Shown here: positions 28,062 to 36,267 of the stretch, one piece after another
Layout: each line of letters begins with the position of its first letter
Position numbering within the stretch: position 1 is the stretch's first letter
Source of the DNA: Flavobacteriales bacterium
Lineage (GTDB): Bacteria > Bacteroidota > Bacteroidia > Flavobacteriales_F > PHOS-HE28
Reading direction: 5' to 3'
NCBI GenBank assembly: GCA_016721005.1
Contig: JADKJM010000016.1
Location: forward strand, 678,198-742,197
Length of the DNA stretch: 64,000 nt
Program-made: the position numbers and the translations under genes
Notes under the pieces: generated by a model
The model's database searches: none
Seen by the model: only the letters and a program-made list of their open reading frames with translations
What the model was told of the DNA's origin: nothing

Positions 28062-28565
28062 ATGTGGTTGCACGGCCTTGGCTTCCTCCTTCCCCGGAAC
28101 ATGACCATGGTGGTGGCCACCGTATGGCGCCACCACCACTGCCTACAGGCCGAGTGGCTTGAACCCACCATCGATCCGCCCATATACCTCGGTACCGACC
28201 GCTGCTTCCGCAGCGCCACCCTCGGCCCCGTGGCCCAGCCCATTGGCCGAATGCCGCCCGCCAAGCACATGGTGGCCCGGGAGCTGCCGCCCACCGGCAC
28301 CCAACTCTGGTCCGGCCACCACATGGAGTTCCGGCTCTGCTGCCCGTGGCCCAGCACCTTCCGGCCGCCGGCCGCCCAATGGCCCATGGACCTCTGGAGC
28401 CCCTACCTGCGCACGTGGCACTTGCACCGCTGCCCCAAAGAGAACATCCGCTGGCAGCCCACCCCGTGGTACCCGGCCTGCCCCGCCCTCTTCACCGCCG
28501 TGGAGGCACACTACCATAGAAGGTACCAGCAGGCGGAGTGGGTGTTCCGGTTGGTGGAGAGGTGA
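28062..28565 (+). CDS. W/H/C-rich orphan protein
   Basis: 167 aa from ATG at 28062. Coding is supported by third positions that are nearly all G or C in this frame only, in contrast to the overlapping frames. It is unusually rich in Trp, His, Cys and Pro (VWRHHHCLQAEWLEP, EFRLCCPWPSTF, WHLHRCPKENIRWQPTPWYP). No transmembrane segment or known motif. The same frame is open back to 27729 through the minisatellite, so a longer form with RTVVP heptads at its N-terminus is possible. Function unknown. Confidence 0.5.
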   Translation: MWLHGLGFLLPRNMTMVVATVWRHHHCLQAEWLEPTIDPPIYLGTDRCFRSATLGPVAQPIGRMPPAKHMVARELPPTGTQLWSGHHMEFRLCCPWPSTFRPPAAQWPMDLWSPYLRTWHLHRCPKENIRWQPTPWYPACPALFTAVEAHYHRRYQQAEWVFRLVER

Positions 28566-28773
28566 GGGGGGAGCGACTTCTCCGTGGCAGCGGTTGTGAT
28601 GGCCGTCAAGTCCATGGTCGCCGAGAAGTGGCCGAGAACCATTGACGGATAAATCGGCATTCCGCGACAGGCCTGTACCGCCCGGCTGTTGATAAATCTT
28701 CTTCTCGTTCACGACACTTTCAATCCATCGTGTCCGCACTTTTGTCCGTGTCCGTAAATCTGTCCGCAACGCC

Positions 28774-30984
28774 ATGGCCACGATTAACTTCTACCTCGAC
28801 AAGCCCGGCAAGAAGGGTGCAGCCCCCATCCACCTTTACATCAGAGGCAGCGGTGAAGATGTGAAACTGTCAACGGGCGAGAAGATCGAACCCGAGCATT
28901 TCGACAAGACCAGTCAACGACTGAAAGAGACTGCGTCCAATCATTTGGCGATAAACCATTACCTCGACTTCCTTGCCCAGTGCACGAAGGAGATGTTTAG
29001 CCCGAAGTACAAACGCACCTACACGAACAAGCAAGTCAAGGTGCGATTGCAGGAACTGATCGATGGTTATCGAGCTGATGCAGGCGTACGTATTGTGAAG
29101 GAGCAAGTATCGCTGTACGGGAAGCCATTCACTTTTGTCGACCTTTTTGCCGGTGCTGGTGGGTTCAGTGAGGGGTTCCTACAGGCCGAGTTGAACAACA
29201 AGTTCTTCAACTTCCTGTTGGCGAACGATATCAATGACAACTGCGAACTCACCCACGTTGTCCGGTATAATCATCAGCTAGGTCTGGATGCGGAGTTCCT
29301 CTGTCAGGACATCACCGAACCCACCTTCCTTGACAACCTGATCAGGAAGTTGGAGGGCAAGACAGTCGACGTAGTTTGTGGTGGCCCACCCTGCCAGAGC
29401 TTCAGCCTCGCGGGCAAGCGTAAGAAGTTCGACAAAAAGGACGACCTGTTCTGGCATTACCTACAGGTGATCAAGTTGCTCCAGCCGAAGTACTTCGTGA
29501 TGGAGAATGTGAAGGGTATCCTCACCAAGGAAGGCGGCAAGGTCAAGGACCAGATCCTGGACGAGATCCGATCGATCGTGGACATCAAGGAGATTCCCGC
29601 GCTCATCGGCTTCGTGAAAGGCTTGAAGCAAGGTCATCCCCAAGATGCATTCATCTTGGATCGGTTGATCGACCGGATCAGTTTCGAGAAACTCACGGAC
29701 GGGGATCTTGCCCGCGCGAAGCAGGATTACATCGGGTCAGTTGACGGAGTATTCAAGGCGCTCTCCCCGAAGATCATGGACTACAAGACCAGCAAGACCG
29801 ACGAAAGAGTACTCACGGTCCGGCATGGTTTGAACTTACTTGCGAGAAGCAAGGAACTAGAGATCCTCCAACGAAGCATCATCAAGGAGAAGGACCACAG
29901 CAATGTGGATAGCGACATGTTCGTGGAGGCCTTCACGAGCTTCCTCGCTGAACTCGAACCGGAAGAGATCATCCGCAAGATCTCCAGCGCATTCGACCTA
30001 TTGGACATCCCCAAGGAGTTTGACCGAGAACGGAAAGAGATCTTGCAAGCTTTGACCATCTACGTCCATTCCTTCGATGCATGCCTCGTCAAAGTGAAAC
30101 ACTTCTGCGACAGGAAGCAAGCCTCCGAACTTGATAAGCTCATCGACAGTATTCGGCTGTATCGCATCAAGGCTCCATTCGTTGCAAATGCGTCAAACTA
30201 TGGAGTGCCGCAAAACCGGGAACGCGTGCTCTTTGTTGGTTGCCGGAGAGACCAGCCGTTGGTTTGGGAAATCCCCGCCACCGTAGCCGAAGAGGAAAAG
30301 GTCACTGTATTCGAAGCACTGCATGATCTTGACTTCATAGGGAACGACGACGAGAAGATCTTCTACGAACACGTCAACATCGACAGGCAATTCAACGGGA
30401 CTGCCAAGGCCATGAAAGCACTGGTCAAGAACAGATCTGTTGATGGCAAGAACGGGAAAGCCGGTGTAATGACCTATGCGGACTGGAGCCGCGCTGGACG
30501 GTTAGGTGCCCGATACACCGTGTCGCCGCCTTTCTACGTGCGCAATAATGAAGACCTAGAGAAAGGCACCGGGGACAAGTACCCATTACACAACCACAAG
30601 ACCAGCAACCAGAACGCTACCGTGATCAAGCGCCTTGACCTGATACGGAAAGCAGGTGATTACAAGGTTTCAAAGGCGATGCTGACCAAGCATGGAGTCT
30701 CTTCAGAGAAACGCAATTACAATGTGCTCAAACCGGATGGACAAAGTCCTACGGTCATGACCATCTCAGACGACTACATCCACTACAACGCCCCACGCGC
30801 CCTGACAGTGCGTGAAATGGCGCGGCTGCAGTCCTTCGATGATTCCTTTGTGTTCCAAGGCAAGCGGAATACTGGTGGAGACAAGCGCAAGACAGAGGTT
30901 CCGCAGTACACACTGGTTGGGAATGCCGTACCACCTTTGTTGGCCCGGGCGGTTGCTATGGAACTGCTCAAGAATCTGAAATAG
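28774..30984 (+). CDS. DNA (cytosine-5) methyltransferase with recombinase-arm-like N-terminus
   Basis: 736 aa. C5-methyltransferase motifs in order: I FVDLFAGAGGFSEGF (121-135), IV GGPPCQSFS with catalytic Cys207, VI FVMENVKGI (ENV 244-246), VIII PQNRERVLFVG (479-489), IX LTVREMARLQSF, X YTLVGNAVPP. About 215 mostly helical residues (~250-465) are inserted between VI and VIII. Residues 1-55 (MATINFYLDKPGKKGA, then VKLSTGEKIEPEHFDK) resemble the Arm DNA-binding domain that begins Bacteroidota tyrosine recombinases. Partner is the broken endonuclease 4 nt downstream. Base composition is visibly more AT-rich than neighbours, suggesting transfer. Confidence 0.92.
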   Translation: MATINFYLDKPGKKGAAPIHLYIRGSGEDVKLSTGEKIEPEHFDKTSQRLKETASNHLAINHYLDFLAQCTKEMFSPKYKRTYTNKQVKVRLQELIDGYRADAGVRIVKEQVSLYGKPFTFVDLFAGAGGFSEGFLQAELNNKFFNFLLANDINDNCELTHVVRYNHQLGLDAEFLCQDITEPTFLDNLIRKLEGKTVDVVCGGPPCQSFSLAGKRKKFDKKDDLFWHYLQVIKLLQPKYFVMENVKGILTKEGGKVKDQILDEIRSIVDIKEIPALIGFVKGLKQGHPQDAFILDRLIDRISFEKLTDGDLARAKQDYIGSVDGVFKALSPKIMDYKTSKTDERVLTVRHGLNLLARSKELEILQRSIIKEKDHSNVDSDMFVEAFTSFLAELEPEEIIRKISSAFDLLDIPKEFDRERKEILQALTIYVHSFDACLVKVKHFCDRKQASELDKLIDSIRLYRIKAPFVANASNYGVPQNRERVLFVGCRRDQPLVWEIPATVAEEEKVTVFEALHDLDFIGNDDEKIFYEHVNIDRQFNGTAKAMKALVKNRSVDGKNGKAGVMTYADWSRAGRLGARYTVSPPFYVRNNEDLEKGTGDKYPLHNHKTSNQNATVIKRLDLIRKAGDYKVSKAMLTKHGVSSEKRNYNVLKPDGQSPTVMTISDDYIHYNAPRALTVREMARLQSFDDSFVFQGKRNTGGDKRKTEVPQYTLVGNAVPPLLARAVAMELLKNLK

Positions 30985-31295
30985 CAGGATGCGGCAGCTG
31001 ACTGAACTTGAGCGAACCGGGATCGAGGCGCTCACCGGTTTCTCCGTTTCAGTGACACTCATCGAGCCTACCCGCACAGGGCTGGAGAAGTCCATTATGG
31101 ATGCTACAGGACCGGTTCGCCAGTACTTGCTTGAACATGGACTTCACAACTTCCAAGAGCAAGCACAAGGACAAGAGCACAAAGAGCAAGTGAGCGCCTT
31201 GTTCATCCGGGAGGTTTCAACGCAAGCCTCAGTTTCTTCCCTATATCGTCCAACGACGAAACAAGGTGATCCGCGCATTTGGTTCAGCGGACTTA

Positions 31296-32406
31296 CTGAG
31301 CCGGTGGAAAAGATCCGCACTCATGCTGCGTAGCGAACGTCCGGGTGTTGGAAGTATGCGATGATGCGATCGGGCCTGCGCTGTACGGAACGATAGTGAC
31401 CGATGATGGCATCGACCATCTGTTGCTCATTGCGTGCAGGAGGCTTGGCCGTAACGTTCTTCTTCAAGTCCGCATTGGCCACTTCCACGGGGTTGAGCTC
31501 CGGGGAATAGCTGGGCAGGAAGAAGAGTTCGATCTGATGGGCGTGGGCCTCCAGCCATGGTGCGAGCGCTTTGGCATGATGCACCCTCAGGTTGTCCACG
31601 ATAAGGAACGCCTTGCGCTTGGCCATTTGATCAACCGTGCGAGGAACCGCTTGAACAGGCGCACGTTCAGCGCCCCTTGAACACCATCCATCTCATGCCG
31701 CCTGTTCTGCTGACAGCCGATATGATCGAACGCCCGAAACGCTTGTTGCCCACGCGCACGATCGGCGTGCTTCCGCGTTTGGCGAAGCTGCGCCCCCGTA
31801 CATCATCACTGCGCACTCCAGCCTCATCGCCCCAAAGGATATCCGCCTCTCTGCCTTGGCACGAGCGGCAATGGCCGGATACACTTGCTCTTTCCATGCG
31901 CGTACTTGGGCCGGACGCTGCTCGAAGGCCCGGTGCATGGGCTTCTGTGCCGAGAAGCCCCAGCGCACCATGTAGTCGCTCAAGGTCCGCTCCGGCAGCG
32001 CGATAGCGAAGCGATCCTCGATCAGCATGGCAACGGCCTTGCGCGTCCAGAGCGCGAAGGGCAGTTTCAATTGATCGGGCATTTTGTCGCTGATCAGTCG
32101 TTGTGTCTCCTTCTGCTCCGCTTTTGTCAGTCGCAGCCCACTGCCCTTGGGACGGCCACTGCGACATACCCGTACAGCTTGCCAACCGCCGCGCTGGTAG
32201 CTCTGCCACGCCTTGTTCGCTGCGGTCAACCCAAGGCCGCACCGGACGGAGGATCCTTCAGCCCCATGCCTTGCAGCCGACATCGAACCACCTGGTGGCG
32301 GCGTTCATTCAATGCCTCATCAGAGAGGCTCCGTGCATCTTGTTCGCTCATGTCCGAGTTGATCCACAGATCGTGCCGATCGACCGCTTCTTTGCCACCG
32401 GCTCAG
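31296..32406 (-). mobile_element. IS630-family insertion sequence
   Basis: 1111 bp with terminal inverted repeats: CTGAGCCGGTGG at 31296 and its exact complement CCACCGGCTCAG at 32395-32406, extending imperfectly inward (AAAAG vs CAAAG). Flanked by TA on both sides (31294-31295 and 32407-32408), the target duplication typical of IS630/Tc1. It carries one transposase on the minus strand and interrupts the endonuclease gene. Confidence 0.95.
31321..32351 (-). pseudogene. IS630 transposase, frameshifted
   Basis: Begins MSEQDARSLSDEALNER at 32351. HTH region LTAANKAWQSYQRGGWQA; DDE residues in LWGDEAGVRSD (first Asp), FLIVDNLRVHH (second Asp) and SPELNPVEVANADLKK (Glu). At least four indels break it: near 32245, a 2-nt AG duplication near 31838, loss of a G near 31676 (FKGR-stop instead of FKGALN) and loss of an A near 31626. 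The last two are in short homopolymers. Their sum restores the frame at the end, so either recent decay or consensus error. Confidence 0.88.
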
Positions 32407-33398
32407 TAAGAACTATGCTACGGCAAATGACATCCTAGCTCTGATCGCATTCAATACCAAGATCCACGTCGTCAACCTGACCCAATTGCCGGTTGTTGAG
32501 TTGCTCAACTCACAACTGGCCAATCCGCTCCAGGATCTGGCGAAAGGAATCCGCGACCGTGAGGGTGTCGTGGCTGATGAGTTGCTAGGCCTTCTTCGCA
32601 AGATCGCTGCGCGAGGCCCGGTACTCGCAGAACTGGCGGCAGATACCGCTGTAGGACGTACTTTAGAAACACTCCTTGGCATTCCGATCAACTCTTCCCG
32701 GCAACCCGATTACAAGGGCATTGAGCTAAAGGCCTTCAGGCAATCCAAGGGCAACCGGAAGAACCTCTTTGCTCAGGTCGCGGATTGGGACCGCAGCAAG
32801 TTCAAGAGCTCTGCGGAAATACTTGAGGCCTTTGGATACCAGCGCGGAGAGGATCTCAAGCTCTATTGCACGGTATCCACTCTGGCACCGAACTCTCAGG
32901 GACTTTCCCTCAAGGTAAACAGCGATGAGCGGCTGCTTCTTGAAATATCGAAGGAGGCATCGATCGGCGGCTTCGCCACTTGGACGCTTTCGAAACTCCA
33001 CGAGCGTTTGTTGGAGAAGCATAACGAAACATTCTGGATCGCTGCGGAAAGTATTCGGGAGGATGGCAACGAGTACCTCCACTACACCAAGGTGCAACAC
33101 ACCCGGAAACCAATCGTGTCACAGTTTGATCTTCTGGTCGAACAGGGAATCATCACCATGGACCACCTGATCAAGCGAACGCTCACAGGCAAGACTGTCG
33201 AGAAGGGTCCTTTGTTCAAAATCAAGCCGAATAGTGTTGGGCTGCTCTTTCCTCCGTCCCGAACACATTCGCTTCTGTAGAGAATGGCGGCTATTCTGCC
33301 ACTGTCTCCGCTCCCACTCCTTCCCCCATCCCTACCCTTCCCTGTCCTACCCTGCCACCGCATAACAATGCCGCCGTTCGTTACGTTTCATACGCATC

Positions 33399-34073
33399 AT
33401 GGAAGACGAACGTGAAGACCTCCCCTACTTCCCGGAGAATTACACCCCGGCCGCGTTGGAGATCCTGGATCTCGTGAAGGAACTCGCCGCGCTGCAAAAA
33501 CGAGTGGGCCTACCGGCGGAGGAGATGACCACGGAGCAAGCGGAGTATGCCCGCATTGTGGCGCAGGTACACAAGTGCGCGGGCACCCGGCTGTTCCACG
33601 AGCAGGACGAGGACAACCTGAAGGGGCACGAATTCCTGGCACGGCTCCGCGCGAAATGCGAGACCTGCGGCGAAGAGCGCGATGTGCACATCATCGGCGA
33701 TGCATACCACAAGGAGGCCGATGTGACCAATGACCTACTAAGCTGCACCGTGTGTAAAGCGGAGTTCGTGAGCACAGTGCCCATCACCCACGCCGACAAG
33801 CTGAAGTGGTTGGAGTTCCTGTTGGTGCAACTGACCACCGTACACGACGATGGCCTCACCTTGGGTGATCGGGTGCCGGACCAAGTCGCCTTGGCCTCCT
33901 TGGTGGACCGCATTGCAGAGCATCGCCGCACCGAAGCCGAACACGCCACCAAGCAACGCACCCACGAGCTGGCCATGCAAAAGGTGGAAGAGCAACTGGA
34001 GGTGATGCGCGACACACTGCTGCTGCGGAAGTTGCAATTGAGCGGGTTCTCCAGCGGAGCAGGGTTGGCGTAG
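33399..34073 (+). CDS. zinc-ribbon protein with coiled-coil tail, function unknown
   Basis: 224 aa, cytosolic. Four cysteines in two CxxC pairs (Cys87/Cys90 in CETC, Cys116/Cys119 in CTVC) likely bind one zinc. The C-terminal ~50 residues are a charged coiled coil (HELAMQKVEEQLEVMRDTLL). The N-terminus is acidic (MEDEREDLPYFPENY). No family recognised. It stands alone after the restriction locus and returns to the GC-rich codon use of the main genome. Confidence 0.7.
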   Translation: MEDEREDLPYFPENYTPAALEILDLVKELAALQKRVGLPAEEMTTEQAEYARIVAQVHKCAGTRLFHEQDEDNLKGHEFLARLRAKCETCGEERDVHIIGDAYHKEADVTNDLLSCTVCKAEFVSTVPITHADKLKWLEFLLVQLTTVHDDGLTLGDRVPDQVALASLVDRIAEHRRTEAEHATKQRTHELAMQKVEEQLEVMRDTLLLRKLQLSGFSSGAGLA

Positions 34074-34119
34074 GGTGGCGTTGTTCGTTGGTGCGGTTGC
34101 GGGAGGCGCAGTGCATCCT

Positions 34120-34290
34120 TCAACCCCGCTCCGCGAAATACATCTCCCCCTTCCCTTTCGCTTTCACTTTGCCACGCGGGGTGAAGGTGAGATCGGTCTC
34201 GTTCCGCACCAGCTCGTAGGTGGCTTCGCTGGTGTTCACCTTGCCCACTTCCGTTTCCGTTATCACCTTCGCATGACCGACAACCCCCAA
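34120..34290 (-). pseudogene. remnant of adenylate/guanylate cyclase catalytic domain
   Basis: About 50 codons end with GKVNTSEATYELVRNETDLT and PRGKVKAKGKGEMYFAER. This is the C-terminal strand-helix region of class III nucleotide cyclases (VNtsxxTyel ... f.hRGkv.vKGkgem.tYfv). Nothing upstream continues the domain: the lipoprotein gene begins 18 nt away on the other strand. The rest of the cyclase has been lost. Confidence 0.65.
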
Positions 34291-34307
34291 CTTCAAGATC
34301 CCTACCC

Positions 34308-35135
34308 ATGGACCAGCGACGCCTTGTGTTCCTCCTCCTCGCCCTTCCGCTTTTCCTCTTCGGGTGCAACGGCTGCGGCCCTGCACCCGCCACCGGTGCG
34401 CTGGACTATTTGAAAGGGAGCGCGGGCAAGTACCCCAAGCGCGACGGCGTTTTGGAGAGCGCGCCTTTGCACGCGCGCTTGCAAGCGCTACTGGGTACGC
34501 AGTTCCCGCTGTACTGGAAGAACTGGGATGCCGAGGCGCCGATGGAGATGAAGGACGGCGGGCTTTTCGCCAGCGGCTGTGTGTCGCACTTCTGCGATGC
34601 GCACGGCAGTGCCTTGTTCATCGATCTCGCACACGATAAGCTCATCGCCGTCCTGCGCACGGACCACCAAGCCACGAGCTACGCGGAGCAGGGCGCGGAT
34701 GTGAATGCCTTGCCACCCGCCTTGGTGGCGTGGATCGGCGCGGACCCTGTAACGTCCGGTGATGCGCAGGCCGTGGTGAGCCTGCCGGAGAGCACCGGCG
34801 GCTTTGCGTGGATGCCGTGGAGCGATGTGCCCGCCGATGTGAAGGCCGCGATGAAGAAGCTGAAGGTGGACCGCAAGACCACCCTCTTCGCAGAAGCGAT
34901 GGAGGCCGTGGACATGGAGTGCGATGTGCAAGTGGCGCAGTATGATCTGGATGGCGATGGCAAGCCGGGCACTCTGGTGACGTACAGTTGTTCGTTCTGG
35001 TGCGGACAGGTGGGCTGCCCCATCAAGGCCTACGATGGTGGCAAGATGCTGGATCTGGTGGATGAGGTGAGCATGGTGCGACCGGGCAAGGGCGGGTTGA
35101 TCACGAGTAAGGACAAGCTGTTGGTGCTGAAGTAG
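34308..35135 (+). CDS. lipoprotein, function unknown
   Basis: 275 aa. Signal peptide with a lipobox LFLFGCNGCG (Cys20), so probably lipid-anchored. The body has Cys pairs (GCVSHFCDAHG; TYSCSFWCGQVGC) and an acidic Ca-binding-like loop YDLDGDGKPG. The region HGSALFIDLAHDKLIAVLRT resembles periplasmic proteins that bind small ligands, but no domain is recognised. Good codon bias supports it. Confidence 0.75.
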   Translation: MDQRRLVFLLLALPLFLFGCNGCGPAPATGALDYLKGSAGKYPKRDGVLESAPLHARLQALLGTQFPLYWKNWDAEAPMEMKDGGLFASGCVSHFCDAHGSALFIDLAHDKLIAVLRTDHQATSYAEQGADVNALPPALVAWIGADPVTSGDAQAVVSLPESTGGFAWMPWSDVPADVKAAMKKLKVDRKTTLFAEAMEAVDMECDVQVAQYDLDGDGKPGTLVTYSCSFWCGQVGCPIKAYDGGKMLDLVDEVSMVRPGKGGLITSKDKLLVLK

Positions 35136-35360
35136 AGCGTTGATCGTCCTTCGGCTACGCTCAGGACAAGTGGTGAAGGTTGTTGGTCACGCCGGAAGCC
35201 GGTGCGCGGGCTGTGCGCGTGGCGGCTATCCGGCGTCTCACCACGGTCATTTGGTCGAACGCCCTTCGACTTCACTCCCGACAGGTGTTGAAAGTTGATC
35301 CTTGGAGCGGCCGTCTCATGAGGGATCGCGCAGCTACCTTCGGTTCACAATCCACACACC

Positions 35361-35798
35361 ATGCGCATCGCACCCATCGCCGTTCTGTTGCTCCTCTCCG
35401 CCACCGCATGCAAGAAGGAGGACGCCAAGGACAGTTGCTTCTACTCCCCCGCCCCGCGCGTGGGCTACAACTCCTGGCCCAACGGGTTGAACACGGATAG
35501 CACCTTCGGCGTGGTGCGCAACAGCATCCCCATGGATGTGTACGCCGTGGCCGATGGCGCCGGCAACCACACGGAGGTCCACTTGGTATCGGTGAACATC
35601 CGCTTGATCAAGACCGCGAACGACAGTGTGCTGTACACGGAGGATCGCGCACCGGACGATTTCAATGGCTCGTTCAACAGCACCGTGTCGGTGGGTCCCA
35701 TCACGGCGGACATCCCGGCCACGCTGCGCATCCAAGCCACGAACAAATGCGGGTACAGCGATGTGGTGGTGAGGCACCTGCGGGTGATGCCGGATTGA
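35361..35798 (+). CDS. small lipoprotein, function unknown
   Basis: 145 aa. Lipobox LLLLSATAC gives Cys17, followed by KKEDAKDSC. The rest is a beta-rich domain (EVHLVSVNIRLIKTAND, TVSVGPITADIPATLRIQATN) ending VVVRHLRVMPD. No known family. TACCTTCG at 35335-35342, a one-mismatch -7 box, is 19 nt upstream of the start. Confidence 0.72.
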   Translation: MRIAPIAVLLLLSATACKKEDAKDSCFYSPAPRVGYNSWPNGLNTDSTFGVVRNSIPMDVYAVADGAGNHTEVHLVSVNIRLIKTANDSVLYTEDRAPDDFNGSFNSTVSVGPITADIPATLRIQATNKCGYSDVVVRHLRVMPD

Positions 35799-36267
35799 GG
35801 TTTGCGGGATGAATGCCGCTGCGGTGCGGATGGAGGGCTCAAAGAAATGCAGCCGCAGATGGCGCAGATGAGCGCAGATGGAGGGCTCAAGGGAATGCAT
35901 CCACAGATGAAGGGGATGCGCACAGATGAGAGAGCTCAGGAAATGCATCCGCAGATTGCGCAGATGGGATCCGCTACCGCGGATCACACCCGATAAGCAG
36001 AGGCGTAGCAGATGCACGGTGCCCCCCTCTCTGTCATCGCGAACGAAGTGAAGCGAGGGAGATGGGTTGGGGGTGAGCTCGCATTCTCTCCGTCCTCTGC
36101 GCTCTCTGCGTGATATCTTCTTCACCCTTCTGCGTGTCCTCACTTCACCCACCTGCATTCCTTCCCTCCGCACCTCCGCGTCCCCCGCGTGATGTCCCTT
36201 TCTCTTCCTTCCTCCCCACGCCCCCGTTCTCTACATTGGCGATCCGATCAGAAACACCCCTGCCGAG
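35799..36267. repeat. intergenic repeats (CGCAGAT and CTCTGCG types)
   Basis: 469 bp without a gene. 35830-35985 has three ~48-bp tandem units, GGAGGGCTCAAGGGAATGCA followed by CGCAGAT motifs, ending GGGATCCGCTACCGCGGATC. A near copy lies at 40005-40139. 36030-36065 is a CATCGCGAACGAAGTGAAGC-type dispersed repeat, and 36085-36190 has CTCTGCGCTCTCTGCG-like motifs related to the 17.3-kb array. TACATTGG at 36231-36238 may be the -7 box of the peptidase gene. Confidence 0.7.

Larger units (their letters stand above)
30989..33280 (+). pseudogene. MvaI/BcnI-family restriction endonuclease split by IS630 element
   Basis: Two fragments of one gene: 30989-31295 and 32409-33280. Removing the element and one TA joins them in frame as RIWFSGL + KNYATANDILALIAFN, giving 392 aa. 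The 3' part carries the nuclease core PDYKGIELKAF (Asp...Glu-x-Lys) and AFGYQRGEDLKLYCTV. These enzymes cut CCnGG-type sites in the known family members; the site here is an inference. It follows the methyltransferase by 4 nt, so this was a type II pair. The present gene cannot make a full enzyme. Confidence 0.9.

Noticed and set aside
28143..28781. 212-codon minus-strand frame over the orphan gene
   Set aside because: GC3 bias and codon periodicity favour the plus-strand frame; the minus frame is Gly/Arg-rich without motif.
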